Of a DNA stretch of 64,000 nucleotides, positions 32,233-42,213 are shown in pieces. The notes beneath the pieces were generated by a model that was not told where the DNA came from, made no database searches, and worked only from the letters and a program-made list of their open reading frames with translations. The DNA is from Undibacterium piscinae (GTDB taxonomy: Bacteria > Pseudomonadota > Gammaproteobacteria > Burkholderiales > Burkholderiaceae_D): NCBI GenBank assembly GCA_003970805.2, contig CP051152.1, positions 1,798,001 to 1,862,000 of the forward strand. The letters run 5' to 3'. The position numbers were made by a program, and so were the translations under genes. Every line of letters begins with the position of its first letter. The stretch's first letter is position 1.

Positions 32233-32561
32233 ATCTCTGTTTTGTGTTCATTTCTGAACTCCGTTCTTTCGAACGGTGTCGCTCACTCAAATAACTGACA
32301 GGCTACTTCTCGGCTTACGCCTTAAAGCATCCTATTTATTACTTTTGCGAACATTTGATATTTTTTAAGTGCCACTAACTGACCGAAGTAAGTTAGCCGC
32401 GCTCTTTATCAAGTGCCCACATTTATTGACTGTTAATTGTTAAAGATCGGTATTCGGTGTTTTCTGCCACGCTATCGATACTCTCTTGCAAGAATCCGAC
32501 TGCCTGGTGTCCGGCCGTTTTTCACAAAGCGTTTTTTGTTTGTGAGCAGCACAGAAGCGAG
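32233..32561 (-). other. rRNA operon leader
   Basis: About 330 bp between promoter and 16S. It contains GATCTTTAACAATTAACAGTCA, read in two parts as GATCTTTAACAATT and AACAGTCA, a leader element typical of betaproteobacterial rrn operons and probably linked to antitermination or processing. Confidence 0.6.
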
Positions 32562-32590
32562 ATTATGCGGCATTTACTCTACCCCGTCAA
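32562..32590 (-). promoter_or_regulatory. rRNA operon promoter
   Basis: On the minus strand TTGACG (32585-32590) and CATAAT (32562-32567) with a 17-bp spacer. GC-rich sequence follows the -10, as in stringently controlled rrn promoters. Confidence 0.75.
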
Positions 32591-32704
32591 CCCCTCGTTT
32601 TACTGGCACATGAATTCTTATTTTTCTCACTCATGCCGGGTTGCCGTTGCTGCCGTATTCACTTACCTCTTTTTACCCCGCCTTTCAGCGGGAGGCGAAC
32701 TATA

Positions 32705-32730
32705 GCTTGCCCTAGATAGATAAGGCAAGC
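32705..32730. terminator. Inverted repeat between gst and the rRNA promoter
   Basis: GCTTGCC (32705-32711) and GGCAAGC (32724-32730) form a 7-bp stem with a 12-nt loop, 25 bp beyond the gst stop. No T run follows on the minus strand. Confidence 0.4.
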
Positions 32731-32754
32731 GAATTAAGCCAATCAACTCCAGCA

Positions 32755-33406
32755 TCAATAGTAAGGTGCCTCGATACCTTCCATGGAAAATGCTAGCTTA
32801 ATCGCTGATCGATCGGACAAATGCGATAGGTAGCGCGATAAATGCGGATAATCCTTTGCCGGCTTATCCATAAAGCGCGTCCATCGGCACAACATAAAAA
32901 GAAAAGGATCCACTACCGAATAGGCAGATCCAAGCAAGTAGGTTTGAACTCCTGGCGAGGAAGCCTCTTTAAGTGCATTTTCCAGAATTGCCAGCATGCC
33001 TGCCACACGTTGCTCCGCCCTACGCTTAATTTGTACCGCGACCAATTCATCCTCACATAAACGCTCGGGATAAAAGTAGCTAAGCAATTCTGGTTGCAAA
33101 GTATTGGTCAGGTACATTAGCCATTTATACATATTAGCTCGCTGAGACGTTCCCAGAGGGGGCGCCAAATTTAAATGTGGATGAGAATCAACCAAATGCA
33201 GACATATTGCCGCTGACTCATACAAGACCAAGTCACCATCGACCAACACCGGGATGCGTCCACTGGGATTAAGTGTTAAATACTCTTCCGAGTGATGCTG
33301 ATCCGACTCCCGGTCAACCAGCACCAATTCATAGGGGGCACCTATTTCCTCCAATAACATGTGTGGGCGCCAAATTAGCATTTCCCGGATAGTAAAAAAG
33401 TTTCAT
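32755..33406 (-). pseudogene. Glutathione S-transferase, frameshifted near its start
   Basis: The main frame (32755-33381) lacks the first strand of the thioredoxin fold. Upstream, in another frame from the ATG at 33406, the missing piece is present: MKLFYYPGNANLAP, continuing as HMLLEEIGAPYELVLVD. One extra C in a CCC run at 33365-33367 breaks the frame. The rest is a normal cytosolic GST: LNPSGRIPVLVDGDLVLYESAAICLHL (glutathione-binding Glu-Ser) and an alpha-helical C-terminal domain with YSVVDPFLFML. The intact protein would have about 216 residues. It lies upstream of the rRNA operon on the same strand; its substrate is unknown. Confidence 0.8.
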
Positions 33407-33536
33407 CAATCAACCTTTAATCAGACCGCCATTTACGTCAATTTATGGCGCAACAGCACATAACAGTTAAAATAGCGGTTTAGTTTACCTTTAAATATAG
33501 GTAGATGATTTCATGTTTTTTTAAGTATTGACCTCC

Positions 33537-35144
33537 ATGCTACGTCTAACTGACATACAACTCCCGCTAGATCATCCGGAATCTGCAATTAAGGCTGCCA
33601 TTTTATTGCGGCTAGCAATTAACGAATCTGATCTGCTTAATTTCACCATTTTTCGACGCAGCTACGATGCGAGAAAAAAATCAGCCATTGTCTTGATTTA
33701 CACAATAGATGTAGAGATCAACAACGAGGCGCAATCATTAAGTCGCTTAAAAGGCGTGGCGAATATCGGCGAGACACCAGATACCAGCTATCGTTTCGTA
33801 ACCCATGCAAAAACCGAAGGGCAGAGTCGCCCGGTGATCATAGGATTTGGCCCCTGCGGTTTATTTGCGGCTCTTGTATTAGCGCAAATGGGATTTCGTC
33901 CGATTATCCTGGAACGTGGCAAAGCCGTTAGAGAGCGTACCAAAGATACCTGGGATCTTTGGCGTAAGCGGGAACTGCACTCAGAATCAAATGTTCAGTT
34001 TGGCGAGGGTGGCGCCGGCACTTTCTCAGACGGAAAACTCTGGAGCCAGATCAAAGACCCGAAACATTATGGCCGCAAGGTATTGACCGAATTTGTCAAG
34101 GCGGGCGCACCATCGGAAATAATGTATGTCAGTAAGCCGCATATCGGAACCTTCCGTTTAGTCAAGATGATAGAAGAGATGCGCACAAATATTGAAGCAT
34201 TGGGCGGCGAAATTCGGTTCCAGCAAAAAGTGACCGATATCGATATAAAAGACGGTCGTATGCAAGGGCTAACGATCAATGATAACGAGTATATTTCGGC
34301 TGATCACGTCGTGCTGGCAATTGGACATAGTGCAAGAGATACTTTCGAATTAGTGAATCAGCGCGGCATCTATGTTGAGGCAAAGCCCTTCTCTATAGGT
34401 TTCAGGATAGAGCATCCTCAATCCATTATCGATAAGGCACGCTTCGGCCCGAATGCGGGCAACAAGATACTTGGCTCAGCTGACTACAAGCTAGTGCATC
34501 ACGCCGAAAATGGCAGATCCGTCTACAGCTTCTGCATGTGCCCTGGTGGCACGGTTGTTGCCGCAGCATCTGAACCAGGCAGGGTCGTGACCAATGGCAT
34601 GAGTCAATATTCACGCAATGAGCGCAATGCGAACAGCGCAATTGTGGTGGGGATTACACCGGCAGATTACCCGGATCACCCACTGGCCGGAATTGATCTG
34701 CAGAGAAAACTTGAATCGCTCGCTTATCAGCTGGGCGGGGCTAACTACAACGCACCGGGCCAACTGGTTGGTGATTTTCTGGCGAAACGCGCATCGACAG
34801 AAATCGGCAGCGTAATACCCTCATACAAACCAGGAATCACGATGTGTGATTTGGCGGCGGCCTTACCGGCCTACGCAATAGATGCGATACGTGAAGCATT
34901 GCCTGCATTTGATAAGCAAATCAAAGGATTTGCAATGGCAGATGCGGTGATCACCGGCGTTGAAACCAGAACATCATCCCCGATTCGCATCAAGCGCCAC
35001 GATGATAATCTGCAAAGTATTAACACCCAGGGACTTTATCCGGCTGGCGAGGGTGCAGGGTATGCAGGTGGAATTTTGTCGGCGGCTATTGATGGCATTA
35101 AAGTTGCGGAAGCGGTCGCCATGAGCATTCAGGCCAAGCCTTAA
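33537..35144 (+). CDS. FAD-dependent dehydrogenase-like protein (COG2509 type)
   Basis: About 535 residues. An N-terminal domain of about 95 residues (MLRLTDIQLPLDHPESAIKAA) precedes the FAD-binding core. The dinucleotide-binding motif is VIIGFGPCGLFAAL, followed by ILERGKAVRERTKDTW and FGEGGAGTFSDGKLWSQIKD. A second nucleotide-binding region is HVVLAIGHSARDTFELV, and the C-terminal FAD contact is NTQGLYPAGEGAGYAGGILSAAIDG. The ATG at 33537 fits relatives better than the TTG at 33528. The family is widely conserved but its physiological substrate is not established. It is divergent from gst. Confidence 0.85.
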   Translation: MLRLTDIQLPLDHPESAIKAAILLRLAINESDLLNFTIFRRSYDARKKSAIVLIYTIDVEINNEAQSLSRLKGVANIGETPDTSYRFVTHAKTEGQSRPVIIGFGPCGLFAALVLAQMGFRPIILERGKAVRERTKDTWDLWRKRELHSESNVQFGEGGAGTFSDGKLWSQIKDPKHYGRKVLTEFVKAGAPSEIMYVSKPHIGTFRLVKMIEEMRTNIEALGGEIRFQQKVTDIDIKDGRMQGLTINDNEYISADHVVLAIGHSARDTFELVNQRGIYVEAKPFSIGFRIEHPQSIIDKARFGPNAGNKILGSADYKLVHHAENGRSVYSFCMCPGGTVVAAASEPGRVVTNGMSQYSRNERNANSAIVVGITPADYPDHPLAGIDLQRKLESLAYQLGGANYNAPGQLVGDFLAKRASTEIGSVIPSYKPGITMCDLAAALPAYAIDAIREALPAFDKQIKGFAMADAVITGVETRTSSPIRIKRHDDNLQSINTQGLYPAGEGAGYAGGILSAAIDGIKVAEAVAMSIQAKP

Positions 35145-35203
35145 ACATCACTGCAATTGATATGTCGATCACCCTATGGTGCCCGACATATCATGATTGC
35201 ATC

Positions 35204-36031
35204 TCAACTAAGCAAATCTTCAAGCCCGGCTGCCAATTCTGCCACTGGTGGCATGTCAGATAAAATCAAATCGGCATTTACCCCGAGCTTAGCGGCGACC
35301 TCTTCCGGGAATGTCGCCCGAAGCTCCTCGGCTGAATATTTATTTTCTTCCGCTCTTGCCCGCCAGGAGGCCAGATGAACTACTGCGGCCATAGCGTCAA
35401 AAGAAGGTGCGTGTATAGGATCGGGAAAAGCCTTGATTACTGTTGCAAAATTATCGGGAAAACGCCAGCGTTTTGCCAATTCCGCACCGACATCGGCGAA
35501 GTCATAACCAAACGAGGCACGCTCAACACCTAGTCGTCTGGAGTCTAACGGACCGGCAATTTTATCGATTTGCAGGGTTTGCTCAGGCATTCCGGCGTGC
35601 ATCACTAATTGCCCGATTGCATGCATAAGACCGACAGTAAACGCAAAATCAGAATTGCCGTGGATTTGCTTCGATAACCATTTGGCGATTACCGCCGTAT
35701 GCATGCTGTAGCGCCAAAACTGCTTCAGATCAACGCCCGGCATCGCCTTAAAGCCACCCGTCAAGCCACTACTGATCACCAAGGTTCTTACCGTCATAAA
35801 GCCCAGCATCAACACGGCATCATCTATGGTTCCTATGCTTTTTGAAGAGTGGTAATAAGATGAATTTGCCAGTCTAAGCAACTTTGCGCTTAATACCTGA
35901 TCTGCCGCCAGTTTTTTTGCGACCTCATCAATAGAAACATCATCGTTATTAAAGCTATCAATCACCTCTTGTACTACCTTGGGGATGGTAGGCAAAGCAT
36001 TTTGCTGCTGAAATAGTGCATCGAAATTCAT
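35204..36031 (-). CDS. HDOD-domain signalling protein
   Basis: This 275-residue protein is a single HDOD domain, a catalytically dead relative of HD phosphohydrolases found in signalling proteins. Visible blocks are LPTIPKVVQEVIDSFN, the segment around DQVLSAKLLRLANSSYY, DDAVLMLGFMTVRTLVISSGL and FWRYSMHTAVIAKWLSK. FAFTVGLMHAIGQLVMH sits where active HD proteins have HDxG. No signal peptide or partner domain is seen. Such proteins take part in motility, biofilm or stress signalling, but the role here is not shown. The stop lies 60 bp from the convergent FAD gene. Confidence 0.88.
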   Translation of the reverse strand: MNFDALFQQQNALPTIPKVVQEVIDSFNNDDVSIDEVAKKLAADQVLSAKLLRLANSSYYHSSKSIGTIDDAVLMLGFMTVRTLVISSGLTGGFKAMPGVDLKQFWRYSMHTAVIAKWLSKQIHGNSDFAFTVGLMHAIGQLVMHAGMPEQTLQIDKIAGPLDSRRLGVERASFGYDFADVGAELAKRWRFPDNFATVIKAFPDPIHAPSFDAMAAVVHLASWRARAEENKYSAEELRATFPEEVAAKLGVNADLILSDMPPVAELAAGLEDLLS

Positions 36032-36226
36032 AGATCATCTCCTTCTGTAATTACAGCATCAAGACTATGACGGCAAACTATCAGGCACCGAGGTTAGTTT
36101 CTTCAGTTTGAAACCAAAGAAACCGGAGCAAAAAGATTTGCTCGCTAAAAGAAATAATACTCCGATAAATATCTGAAAGAAATGTTTTTTTGACGACAGC
36201 AAATCGTGAAATATGAATTACGCGCA

Positions 36227-36724
36227 CTAGAAATTATTCAAGGTTTTTTGCCAGTAAGCGACATCAATCCATTGCTTATTTTTATAGCCGACTTTCTCAA
36301 AATGGGCGACCTTACGAAAGCCCATTTTTTCATGTAGTTTGACGCTCGGTTCGTTGGGCAATGCGATGCCTGCAATAATCACATGCACGCCGAACGGCTC
36401 CAAACTTTCCAGCAAACATTCATACAACTGAGATCCGCATCCCTTACCTATCATCAACGGTGAAAGATAGACAGAAACCTCCACCGAGAATCGATACGCA
36501 GATCTTGCACGCCATTTAGTCGCATATGCATATCCGCTAATTACACCATCTACTTCAATTACCAACCAAGGAAAATTCTCGGTAACGCCGATAATCCTTT
36601 GTGCCATTTCGGCTGAAGTCACCGCAATCTCTTCGAATGAAATATTCGTATTATCGACATAGTGATTGTAGATATCACAGATTGCAGTGGCATCCCCAGG
36701 TTCAGCCGCACGTATGTTTTGCAT
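36227..36724 (-). CDS. GNAT-family N-acetyltransferase, phosphinothricin-acetyltransferase-like
   Basis: 165 residues. The start IRAAEPGDATAICDIYNHYVDNTNISFEE is typical of the Pat/Bar/MnaT subgroup. The acetyl-CoA pyrophosphate loop is MIGKGCGSQLYE. The segment IAGIALPNEPSVKLHEKMGFRKVAHFEKVGYK is the usual C-terminal signature, and DVAYWQK ends the fold. The subgroup acetylates methionine derivatives, related amino acids or phosphinothricin; the exact substrate cannot be told. It is a single gene between the HDOD gene and ntrC, all on the minus strand. Confidence 0.88.
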   Translation of the reverse strand: MQNIRAAEPGDATAICDIYNHYVDNTNISFEEIAVTSAEMAQRIIGVTENFPWLVIEVDGVISGYAYATKWRARSAYRFSVEVSVYLSPLMIGKGCGSQLYECLLESLEPFGVHVIIAGIALPNEPSVKLHEKMGFRKVAHFEKVGYKNKQWIDVAYWQKTLNNF

Positions 36725-36817
36725 AAACTATGAGTGTAAAAATTTAAAATGACGCAAATAACACTGAAACAAAAAGTATTCAAAGGCGGAATATAACTGT
36801 CAAGACATCACCTGTTG

Positions 36818-38351
36818 TTAGTCATCCTTTACGCCATCTATCCCTAACTCTTGAATTTTTCGCGTAATCGTATTACGACCTATCCCCAGTCGAATTGCCG
36901 CGTCGTTTTTTCCGTCCATGGGTATGCCTTAGCGCCGCCTTGATCACTACGGTTTCAAAAATTTTACCCAACTTGTCAATAACTTCCGACTGGCCTTGCG
37001 TCAACATAGAGCTTGCCTCCGCTTCAAGCAAATCCATCCAGTTATCTCCGTGTTGACGAAAACTATGTTCGGAATGAAATTGGCTAGCTGTCGCCGCAAA
37101 ATTATTACCACTAGCATGAGCGGTTCCGGCAAGTTCAGCGTTCAAAACAGCTCCCGCAATATTTGAAGCAGGCGCACCAGCTAATTCAGGCGAATGCGAT
37201 GCATGCATCAGATCTTGCGGTAAATCAGAAATTTCTACCGTCTGACCCGGCGCCATGACGGTAATCCAGTTGCAAAGATTTTCCAACTGCCTGACGTTTC
37301 CGGGAAACTCCAGTCCCGATAAAAAATTCAGCGCAGAATCGGTCATGCGTTTCGCATCCACACCGAGTTGCTTGGCACTTTGAGCCAAAAAGAATTTCGT
37401 CAGCAAAGGGATATCTTCGCGTCGCTCACGCAAACTAGGCAGACGCAAACGTATTACATTTAAGCGGTGATACAGATCTTCGCGGAATAAGCCATCCTTG
37501 ACGCGCGACTCCAGATTTTGATGGGTAGCGGCGATTACCCTGACGTTCGCCTTCATAGGCTGATGACCGCCTACGCGATAAAAATGACCGTCGGACAAAA
37601 CGCGCAACAAGCGTGTCTGCAATTCGGATGGCATATCGCCGATTTCATCAAGAAACAGAGTGCCGCCTTCAGCCTGCTCAAAGCGACCGCGGCGGGTCGC
37701 CTGTGCTCCGGTAAATGCGCCCCGCTCATGACCAAATAACTCCGACTCAAGCAAGTCTCTCGGAATGGCGGCGGTATTTAAAGCGATGAATGGCTGCAGC
37801 GAGCGCGGACTATGTTTATGTAAGGCGCGCGCGACCAACTCTTTTCCGCTACCGGACTCACCGGTAATCAACACCGTCACATTGGATTGCGATAAGCGCC
37901 CGATCGCCCTGAAGACATCCTGCATGGCTGGCGCCTGACCGAGAATTTCTGGCGTTTCCGAAATCGTTTGCTCGACGCTCGCTTCGCGCAAACTTTCATC
38001 CATGGCACGCCGGATTAACTCAATTGCTTTCGCCAGGTCAAAAGGTTTCGCAAGATATTCAAACGCCCCGCCCTGAAACGCCGCAACCGCAGAATCAAGG
38101 TCGGAAAACGCTGTCATGATAATCACCGGCAAGCCAGGATATTTCGCCTTAACTGTCTGCAGCAACTCTAGTCCGGATGCACCATGCATGCGAATATCAG
38201 ACACCAGAACTTGTGGCATATCACTCTGCAAGGCCAGCATGGCGTCGCGCGCATTGGTAAAACTTCTTGTCGCAAGATTCTCTCGCGCCAGCGCTTTTTC
38301 CAGCACCCAGCGTATTGAATCATCGTCATCCACTATCCAGATTGGTTTCAT
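36818..38351 (-). pseudogene. ntrC: Nitrogen regulator NtrC, frameshift in the DNA-binding domain
   Basis: Response regulator and sigma-54 activator for nitrogen genes such as glnA. The start at 38351 (MKPIWIVDDDDSIRW) is preferred to 38387. The receiver has phospho-Asp52 (VSDIRM). The AAA+ domain has Walker A GESGSGKE, the sigma-54 loop GAFTGA and Walker [11 protein letters not shown]. The C-terminal Fis-type helix-turn-helix is broken: after HTHGRK the frame goes wrong and ends at 36873. One extra base in a six-base T run (36906-36911, A on the coding strand) explains this. Corrected, it reads NDAAIRLGIGRNTITRKIQELG to a stop at 36818-36820. It lies 85 bp after ntrB. Confidence 0.9.
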
Positions 38352-38436
38352 ATCGTTTTGCGTTCCGTTTCGGTAATTGTTAGGCATATCGATGGTAATG
38401 ACGCTTGTGATGTCATGTTATTTACTCACCCCGCGT

Positions 38437-39510
38437 TCAAGGAAGCGGGATCAAAATTCTGAAATCTGTACATCCTGGCCTGCTCTCGCACTCTATGGTT
38501 CCCAGGTGTTGCTCGATAAATGTTTGCGCAAGAGTTAATCCCAAACCGCTACCGCCGTCTCGGCCCGATACCAATGGATAAAAAATCCGGTTACGTATTT
38601 CGTCAGGAATACCAGGACCGTTATCAATAATATGCAATTCCAATGCCAGCCTATAACGGACTTTGGCCAGCGTCATCTGGCGCACTACCCGGGTCTTAAA
38701 CACCAGTTCCGCCTGTCCGGACTTAATTCCCTCACTTAATGCTTGCGCCGCATTGTGAGCGATATTCAGCACTGCCTGTATCAACTGCTCTTTGTCACCG
38801 CGAAACTCCGGGATCGACAAATCGTAATCGCGCTTGATAGTCAAGCCTTGCGGAAATTCGGCGACCATCAAGCTGCGAACTCGCTCACAGACCTCATGGA
38901 TATTCACGTCGCCGACGATATGCGGCAATCGATGTGGCGCCAGCAAGCGGTCAACCAGGGTTTGCAAACGATCGGCCTCCTTGATGATGACCTGCGTGTA
39001 TTCGCGCAATTCCTTTAAGTGTCGCTCGGGCAATTCCAGTTCCAGTAACTGCGCGGCACCACGTATCCCACCCAGCGGGTTTTTAATTTCGTGTGCCAGA
39101 TTCCGTATCAGCTCTTTGTTCGCCTTACTTTGATCAAGCATGCGCTCTTCGCGGTCGAGTTTTAATTGCTGCACGTTTTCACGCAACTCTATCAACACCG
39201 GACTATCCGGATTATCCAATGCTGTTACGATACTGTGTACATGCAAGGCATCCCGGCCACTTCGCTCTAGCGTCAAATCCTGACGCTTATCGGCAAACTG
39301 ATGCGCCACGGCCTGCTCAAAAACGGCCAGCAACTCCTCTCCGTTAAGAAACAGGTCTGACAGTTTTTGATGCGTGAGCGCCTTGAACGAACTACCAAGC
39401 AAGCTTTCTGCCGCAGCATTGGCATACATAATGCAGCCACCGGCATCGAGAACGATTACGGCGGAGGTGAGCAGATCTAAACCGGCAAGAGAAGTGAGTG
39501 GAGTTTTCAA
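38437..39510 (-). CDS. ntrB: Nitrogen-sensing histidine kinase NtrB
   Basis: Phosphorylates NtrC when nitrogen is scarce and acts as a phosphatase with PII. An N-terminal PAS domain (LDLLTSAVIVLDAGGCIMYANAAAESLLG) is followed by the dimerisation/phospho-acceptor helix NLAHEIKNPLGGIRGAAQLLE. The ATPase domain has LIQAVLNIAHNAAQAL (N box), DNGPGIPDEI (G1) and GGSGLGLTLAQTFIEQHLG (G2). There is no membrane segment, as expected for NtrB. The frame is open to 39558, but that part overlaps a terminator, so the TTG at 39510 (LKTPLTSLAG) is the more likely start; no good ribosome-binding site is seen. Confidence 0.9.
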   Translation of the reverse strand: MKTPLTSLAGLDLLTSAVIVLDAGGCIMYANAAAESLLGSSFKALTHQKLSDLFLNGEELLAVFEQAVAHQFADKRQDLTLERSGRDALHVHSIVTALDNPDSPVLIELRENVQQLKLDREERMLDQSKANKELIRNLAHEIKNPLGGIRGAAQLLELELPERHLKELREYTQVIIKEADRLQTLVDRLLAPHRLPHIVGDVNIHEVCERVRSLMVAEFPQGLTIKRDYDLSIPEFRGDKEQLIQAVLNIAHNAAQALSEGIKSGQAELVFKTRVVRQMTLAKVRYRLALELHIIDNGPGIPDEIRNRIFYPLVSGRDGGSGLGLTLAQTFIEQHLGTIECESRPGCTDFRILIPLP

Positions 39511-39521
39511 AGTCGAATAAA

Positions 39522-39550
39522 ATAAAAAAAGGCCGCGTACAGCGACCTTG
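39522..39550 (-). terminator. Terminator between the DUF4124 gene and ntrB
   Basis: On the minus strand AAGGTCGC-TGTAC-GCGGCCTT forms an 8-bp stem with one T-G pair, followed by seven T. It would limit read-through from glnA and the DUF4124 gene into ntrBC. Confidence 0.7.
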
Positions 39551-39658
39551 TTATGCAAGCATCATGCCTGAAATGGACTTATTGGCTACTGTAAGAAATA
39601 TTTCTTAGATTGAGACCCAACAACGCACTTACGGCCGCACATTAAGCTGTGCAATGAC

Positions 39659-40148
39659 TTATTTCAGATTGGCGATTTCCCGTTTTAGTGCTTCTATGTT
39701 TTTTTTCGGTGCGCGCAATCTCATCTTTCATCATTGCGGTGCGTTCCTGATATTTTGCAAAATTCTTTTCATCACCACGACGCTCAGGTTCGCCATTGTT
39801 ATAGTCTTTTTTCAGACCGGCTAATTTTTGCTCTTCCGTTTTGAGCTCATCCATCAAGATTTGCTTACGATCTGAGTCGCGCGCCTTTTGTGTGCCGTCA
39901 TCGACCTTTGGGAAATTCGGTGGACTCGCAGCAGGAGTCGATCCGCTCTTTTTAGGCGACGCTGGCAACACTGGTGCAGGAACCACGGTAATACCCTCTA
40001 GTGCGACCTTTTTACAGCCTTTGGTTGCCCCGGTATTTTTATACTCTTTCTTGCCATTTTCATCGACGCACAAATAGACATCGGTCTGGGCATGAGCATA
40101 GGATGTAAAAATGCTGCAAAAAAGCAGAGTAGAAAATATTCGATTCAT
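39659..40148 (-). pseudogene. DUF4124-type periplasmic protein, frameshifted at its C-terminus
   Basis: The ATG at 40148 begins a signal peptide (RIFSTLLFCSIFTSYAHAQ). The mature start DVYLCVDENGKKEYKNTG-AT is typical of DUF4124, a small domain of unknown function. A Pro/Ser linker and a long charged coiled coil follow (ILMDELKTEEQKLAGLKKDY). After IARTEKK the frame drifts into a Ser/Thr/Lys tail and stops at 39642. An eight-base T run at 39699-39706 carries one base too many. Corrected, it reads NIEALKREIANLK and stops at 39659-39661, completing the coiled coil. Genes of this type are often found between glnA and ntrB in Burkholderiales. Confidence 0.8.
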
Positions 40149-40243
40149 AGTATTGCCCGGAGCCATTTCGTAACTAACGGGCTAAGTGTATGTCATGCTG
40201 CGGCTTAGCACAATTGCGTTGCAATATTCTTTACAATTTGACG

Positions 40244-40272
40244 AAAAAAAAGCGGGGAAATCCCCGCTTTTT
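40244..40272 (-). terminator. Terminator of glnA
   Basis: AGCGGGGA-AA-TCCCCGCT (40251-40268) is a perfect 8-bp stem. Seven or eight A precede it on the plus strand, giving a T run on the minus strand. T follows on the plus strand as well, so it may work both ways. Confidence 0.85.
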
Positions 40273-40288
40273 CATGACTCACCCAAAA

Positions 40289-41704
40289 TTACAGGGAATA
40301 GTACATGTCAAATTCAGCAGGATGTGTAGTCATGCGCATACGTTGTACATCTTGCATTTTCAGTTCGATGTAAGCGTCGATCATGCTGTCGCTGAATACG
40401 CCGCCACGAGTCAGGAACTCACGGTCTTTATTCAACGCATCCAAAGCCTCTTCCAAAGAAGCGCAAACCGTTGGGATCAACGCGTCTTCTTCTGGTGGCA
40501 AATGGTACAGATCTTTAGATGCGGCTTCACCTGGATGGATCTTGTTCTGAACACCGTCCAGACCAGCCATCATCAGTGCGGAGAAGCACAGGTATGGGTT
40601 TGCCAGAGGATCCGGGAAACGCGCTTCAACACGACGGCCTTTTGGATTCGCAACATAAGGAATACGGATCGAAGCTGAACGATTTTTAGCGGAGTAAGCC
40701 AGTTTCACTGGTGCTTCATAACCTGGAACCAAACGCTTGTAGGAGTTAGTACCTGGGTTAGTGATCGCATTCAATGCCTTGGCATGCTTGATGATACCGC
40801 CGATGTAGTACAGGGCGAAATCAGACAAACCGGCATAGCCGTCGCCAGCGAACAAGTTTTTGCCGTCTTTCCAGATAGACTGGTGAACGTGCATACCGGA
40901 ACCGTTGTCGCCAACGATAGGCTTAGGCATGAAAGTAGCTGTCTTACCATAAGTATGAGCAACATTCCAAACCACATATTTCAGGTTCTGAGTCCAGTCA
41001 GCGCGCTCTACCAGAGTAGAGAAACGGGTACCGATTTCATTTTGGCCAGCACCGGCAACTTCATGGTGATGAACTTCAACCGGAATGCCCAAAGATTCCA
41101 GCACCAGACACATTTCAGAACGCATGTCCTGGAAGCTATCTACTGGTGGCACTGGGAAATAACCGCCTTTTACGCGTGGACGATGGCCGGTATTGCCGCC
41201 TTCCATTTTCGCGCCGGTAGTCCAGGAAGCTTCATCAGAGTCGATCTTCACGAAGCAACCGGACATATCGATGTTCCAGCGTACGCTATCAAAAATGAAG
41301 AATTCTGGCTCAGGACCGAAGTAGGCTGTATCACCGATACCTGAGGATTTCAGGTAGGCTTCTGCGCGGCGAGCGATGGAACGTGGATCACGGTCATAAC
41401 CTTTACCGTCTGCAGGTTCGATAACGTCACACTGCATGAACATGGTAGTTTCTTCCATGAACGGATCAATATTTGCAGTGCTTGGATCTGGCATCAACAA
41501 CATATCAGACGATTCGATCCCTTTCCAGCCAGCGATAGAGGAGCCGTCAAATGCATGACCAGACTCAAATTTATCGATATCGAAATGGGAAACAGGCACA
41601 GTAACGTGCTGTTCTTTACCAATAGTGTCAGTAAAGCGAAAATCAACGAATTTAACTTCGTTGTCTTTGGCCATCTTCAAGACTTCTGCGGCTGTCATTG
41701 CCAT
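40289..41704 (-). CDS. glnA: Glutamine synthetase, type I
   Basis: Makes glutamine from glutamate, ammonia and ATP; the main ammonia-assimilating enzyme and a dodecamer. The 471-residue length is standard for type I-beta. The beta-grasp domain has [21 protein letters not shown] and [12 protein letters not shown]. The catalytic domain has [10 protein letters not shown], the ATP-binding [16 protein letters not shown] and [10 protein letters not shown]. The adenylylation site is present as [10 protein letters not shown], so activity is probably controlled by GlnE. A sigma-54 promoter and NtrC sites lie upstream. ntrB and ntrC follow downstream behind two terminators. Confidence 0.97.
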   Translation of the reverse strand: MAMTAAEVLKMAKDNEVKFVDFRFTDTIGKEQHVTVPVSHFDIDKFESGHAFDGSSIAGWKGIESSDMLLMPDPSTANIDPFMEETTMFMQCDVIEPADGKGYDRDPRSIARRAEAYLKSSGIGDTAYFGPEPEFFIFDSVRWNIDMSGCFVKIDSDEASWTTGAKMEGGNTGHRPRVKGGYFPVPPVDSFQDMRSEMCLVLESLGIPVEVHHHEVAGAGQNEIGTRFSTLVERADWTQNLKYVVWNVAHTYGKTATFMPKPIVGDNGSGMHVHQSIWKDGKNLFAGDGYAGLSDFALYYIGGIIKHAKALNAITNPGTNSYKRLVPGYEAPVKLAYSAKNRSASIRIPYVANPKGRRVEARFPDPLANPYLCFSALMMAGLDGVQNKIHPGEAASKDLYHLPPEEDALIPTVCASLEEALDALNKDREFLTRGGVFSDSMIDAYIELKMQDVQRMRMTTHPAEFDMYYSL

Positions 41705-41843
41705 GTAAAACTCCTCAAATAGAGCTAAAAATAAATTCGAAAAATGCTGAGCCGTCTGCTCACCGGCTTGCCAATCCTGCTACACACCAATTTTATACAA
41801 AGAGGGCGCATCAAGCTGACAGCAGAACTCAATAACAGATGAT

Positions 41844-41859
41844 AGCAGAATCCATGCCA
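41844..41859 (-). promoter_or_regulatory. Sigma-54 (-24/-12) promoter of glnA
   Basis: On the minus strand TGGCATGGATTCTGCT has GG and GC ten bases apart, close to the consensus TGGCACG-N4-TTGCW. Transcription would start near 41833, about 130 bp before the glnA ATG. Confidence 0.75.
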
Positions 41860-41964
41860 CCTATCGGTCAAAAAAAAAGCTTCAGAAACAGAAGCTAAAT
41901 CCTTGTTTTCACAAAGATTTTCCTACAATCAAGGAACAAGCAGAAAAAAGACTCAATTTACAAA

Positions 41965-42049
41965 TGCACCAAAATGAATCAAATAAATAAAAAATCACCA
42001 AACTAGTGCAATACATATTTTTTCCGCAATTTTGCACTAATTTTGTGCA
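41965..42049 (-). promoter_or_regulatory. Cluster of NtrC-binding sites (enhancer) upstream of glnA
   Basis: The best site, TGCACTAATTTTGTGCA (42033-42049), matches the NtrC consensus TGCAC-N7-GTGCA. A second, on the minus strand, is TGCACTAGTTTGGTGAT (41994-42010). A weaker one is TGCACCAAAATGAATCA (41965-41981). They lie 105-205 bp upstream of the sigma-54 promoter, the usual enhancer distance. Confidence 0.75.
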
Positions 42050-42213
42050 TTGTGTTTTTTCATCATTTCATTCCATTTTAAAAGAATAATCCTTGATGAA
42101 AAATCTAAATATCGCTTTATTGTGATTGCGCAAATTCTAAAGATAGGACAGCTAGCTCAACTTTTATTACTATGCTATCTATACTAAAAAAATACGAGAC
42201 AGGTAGCTATACT

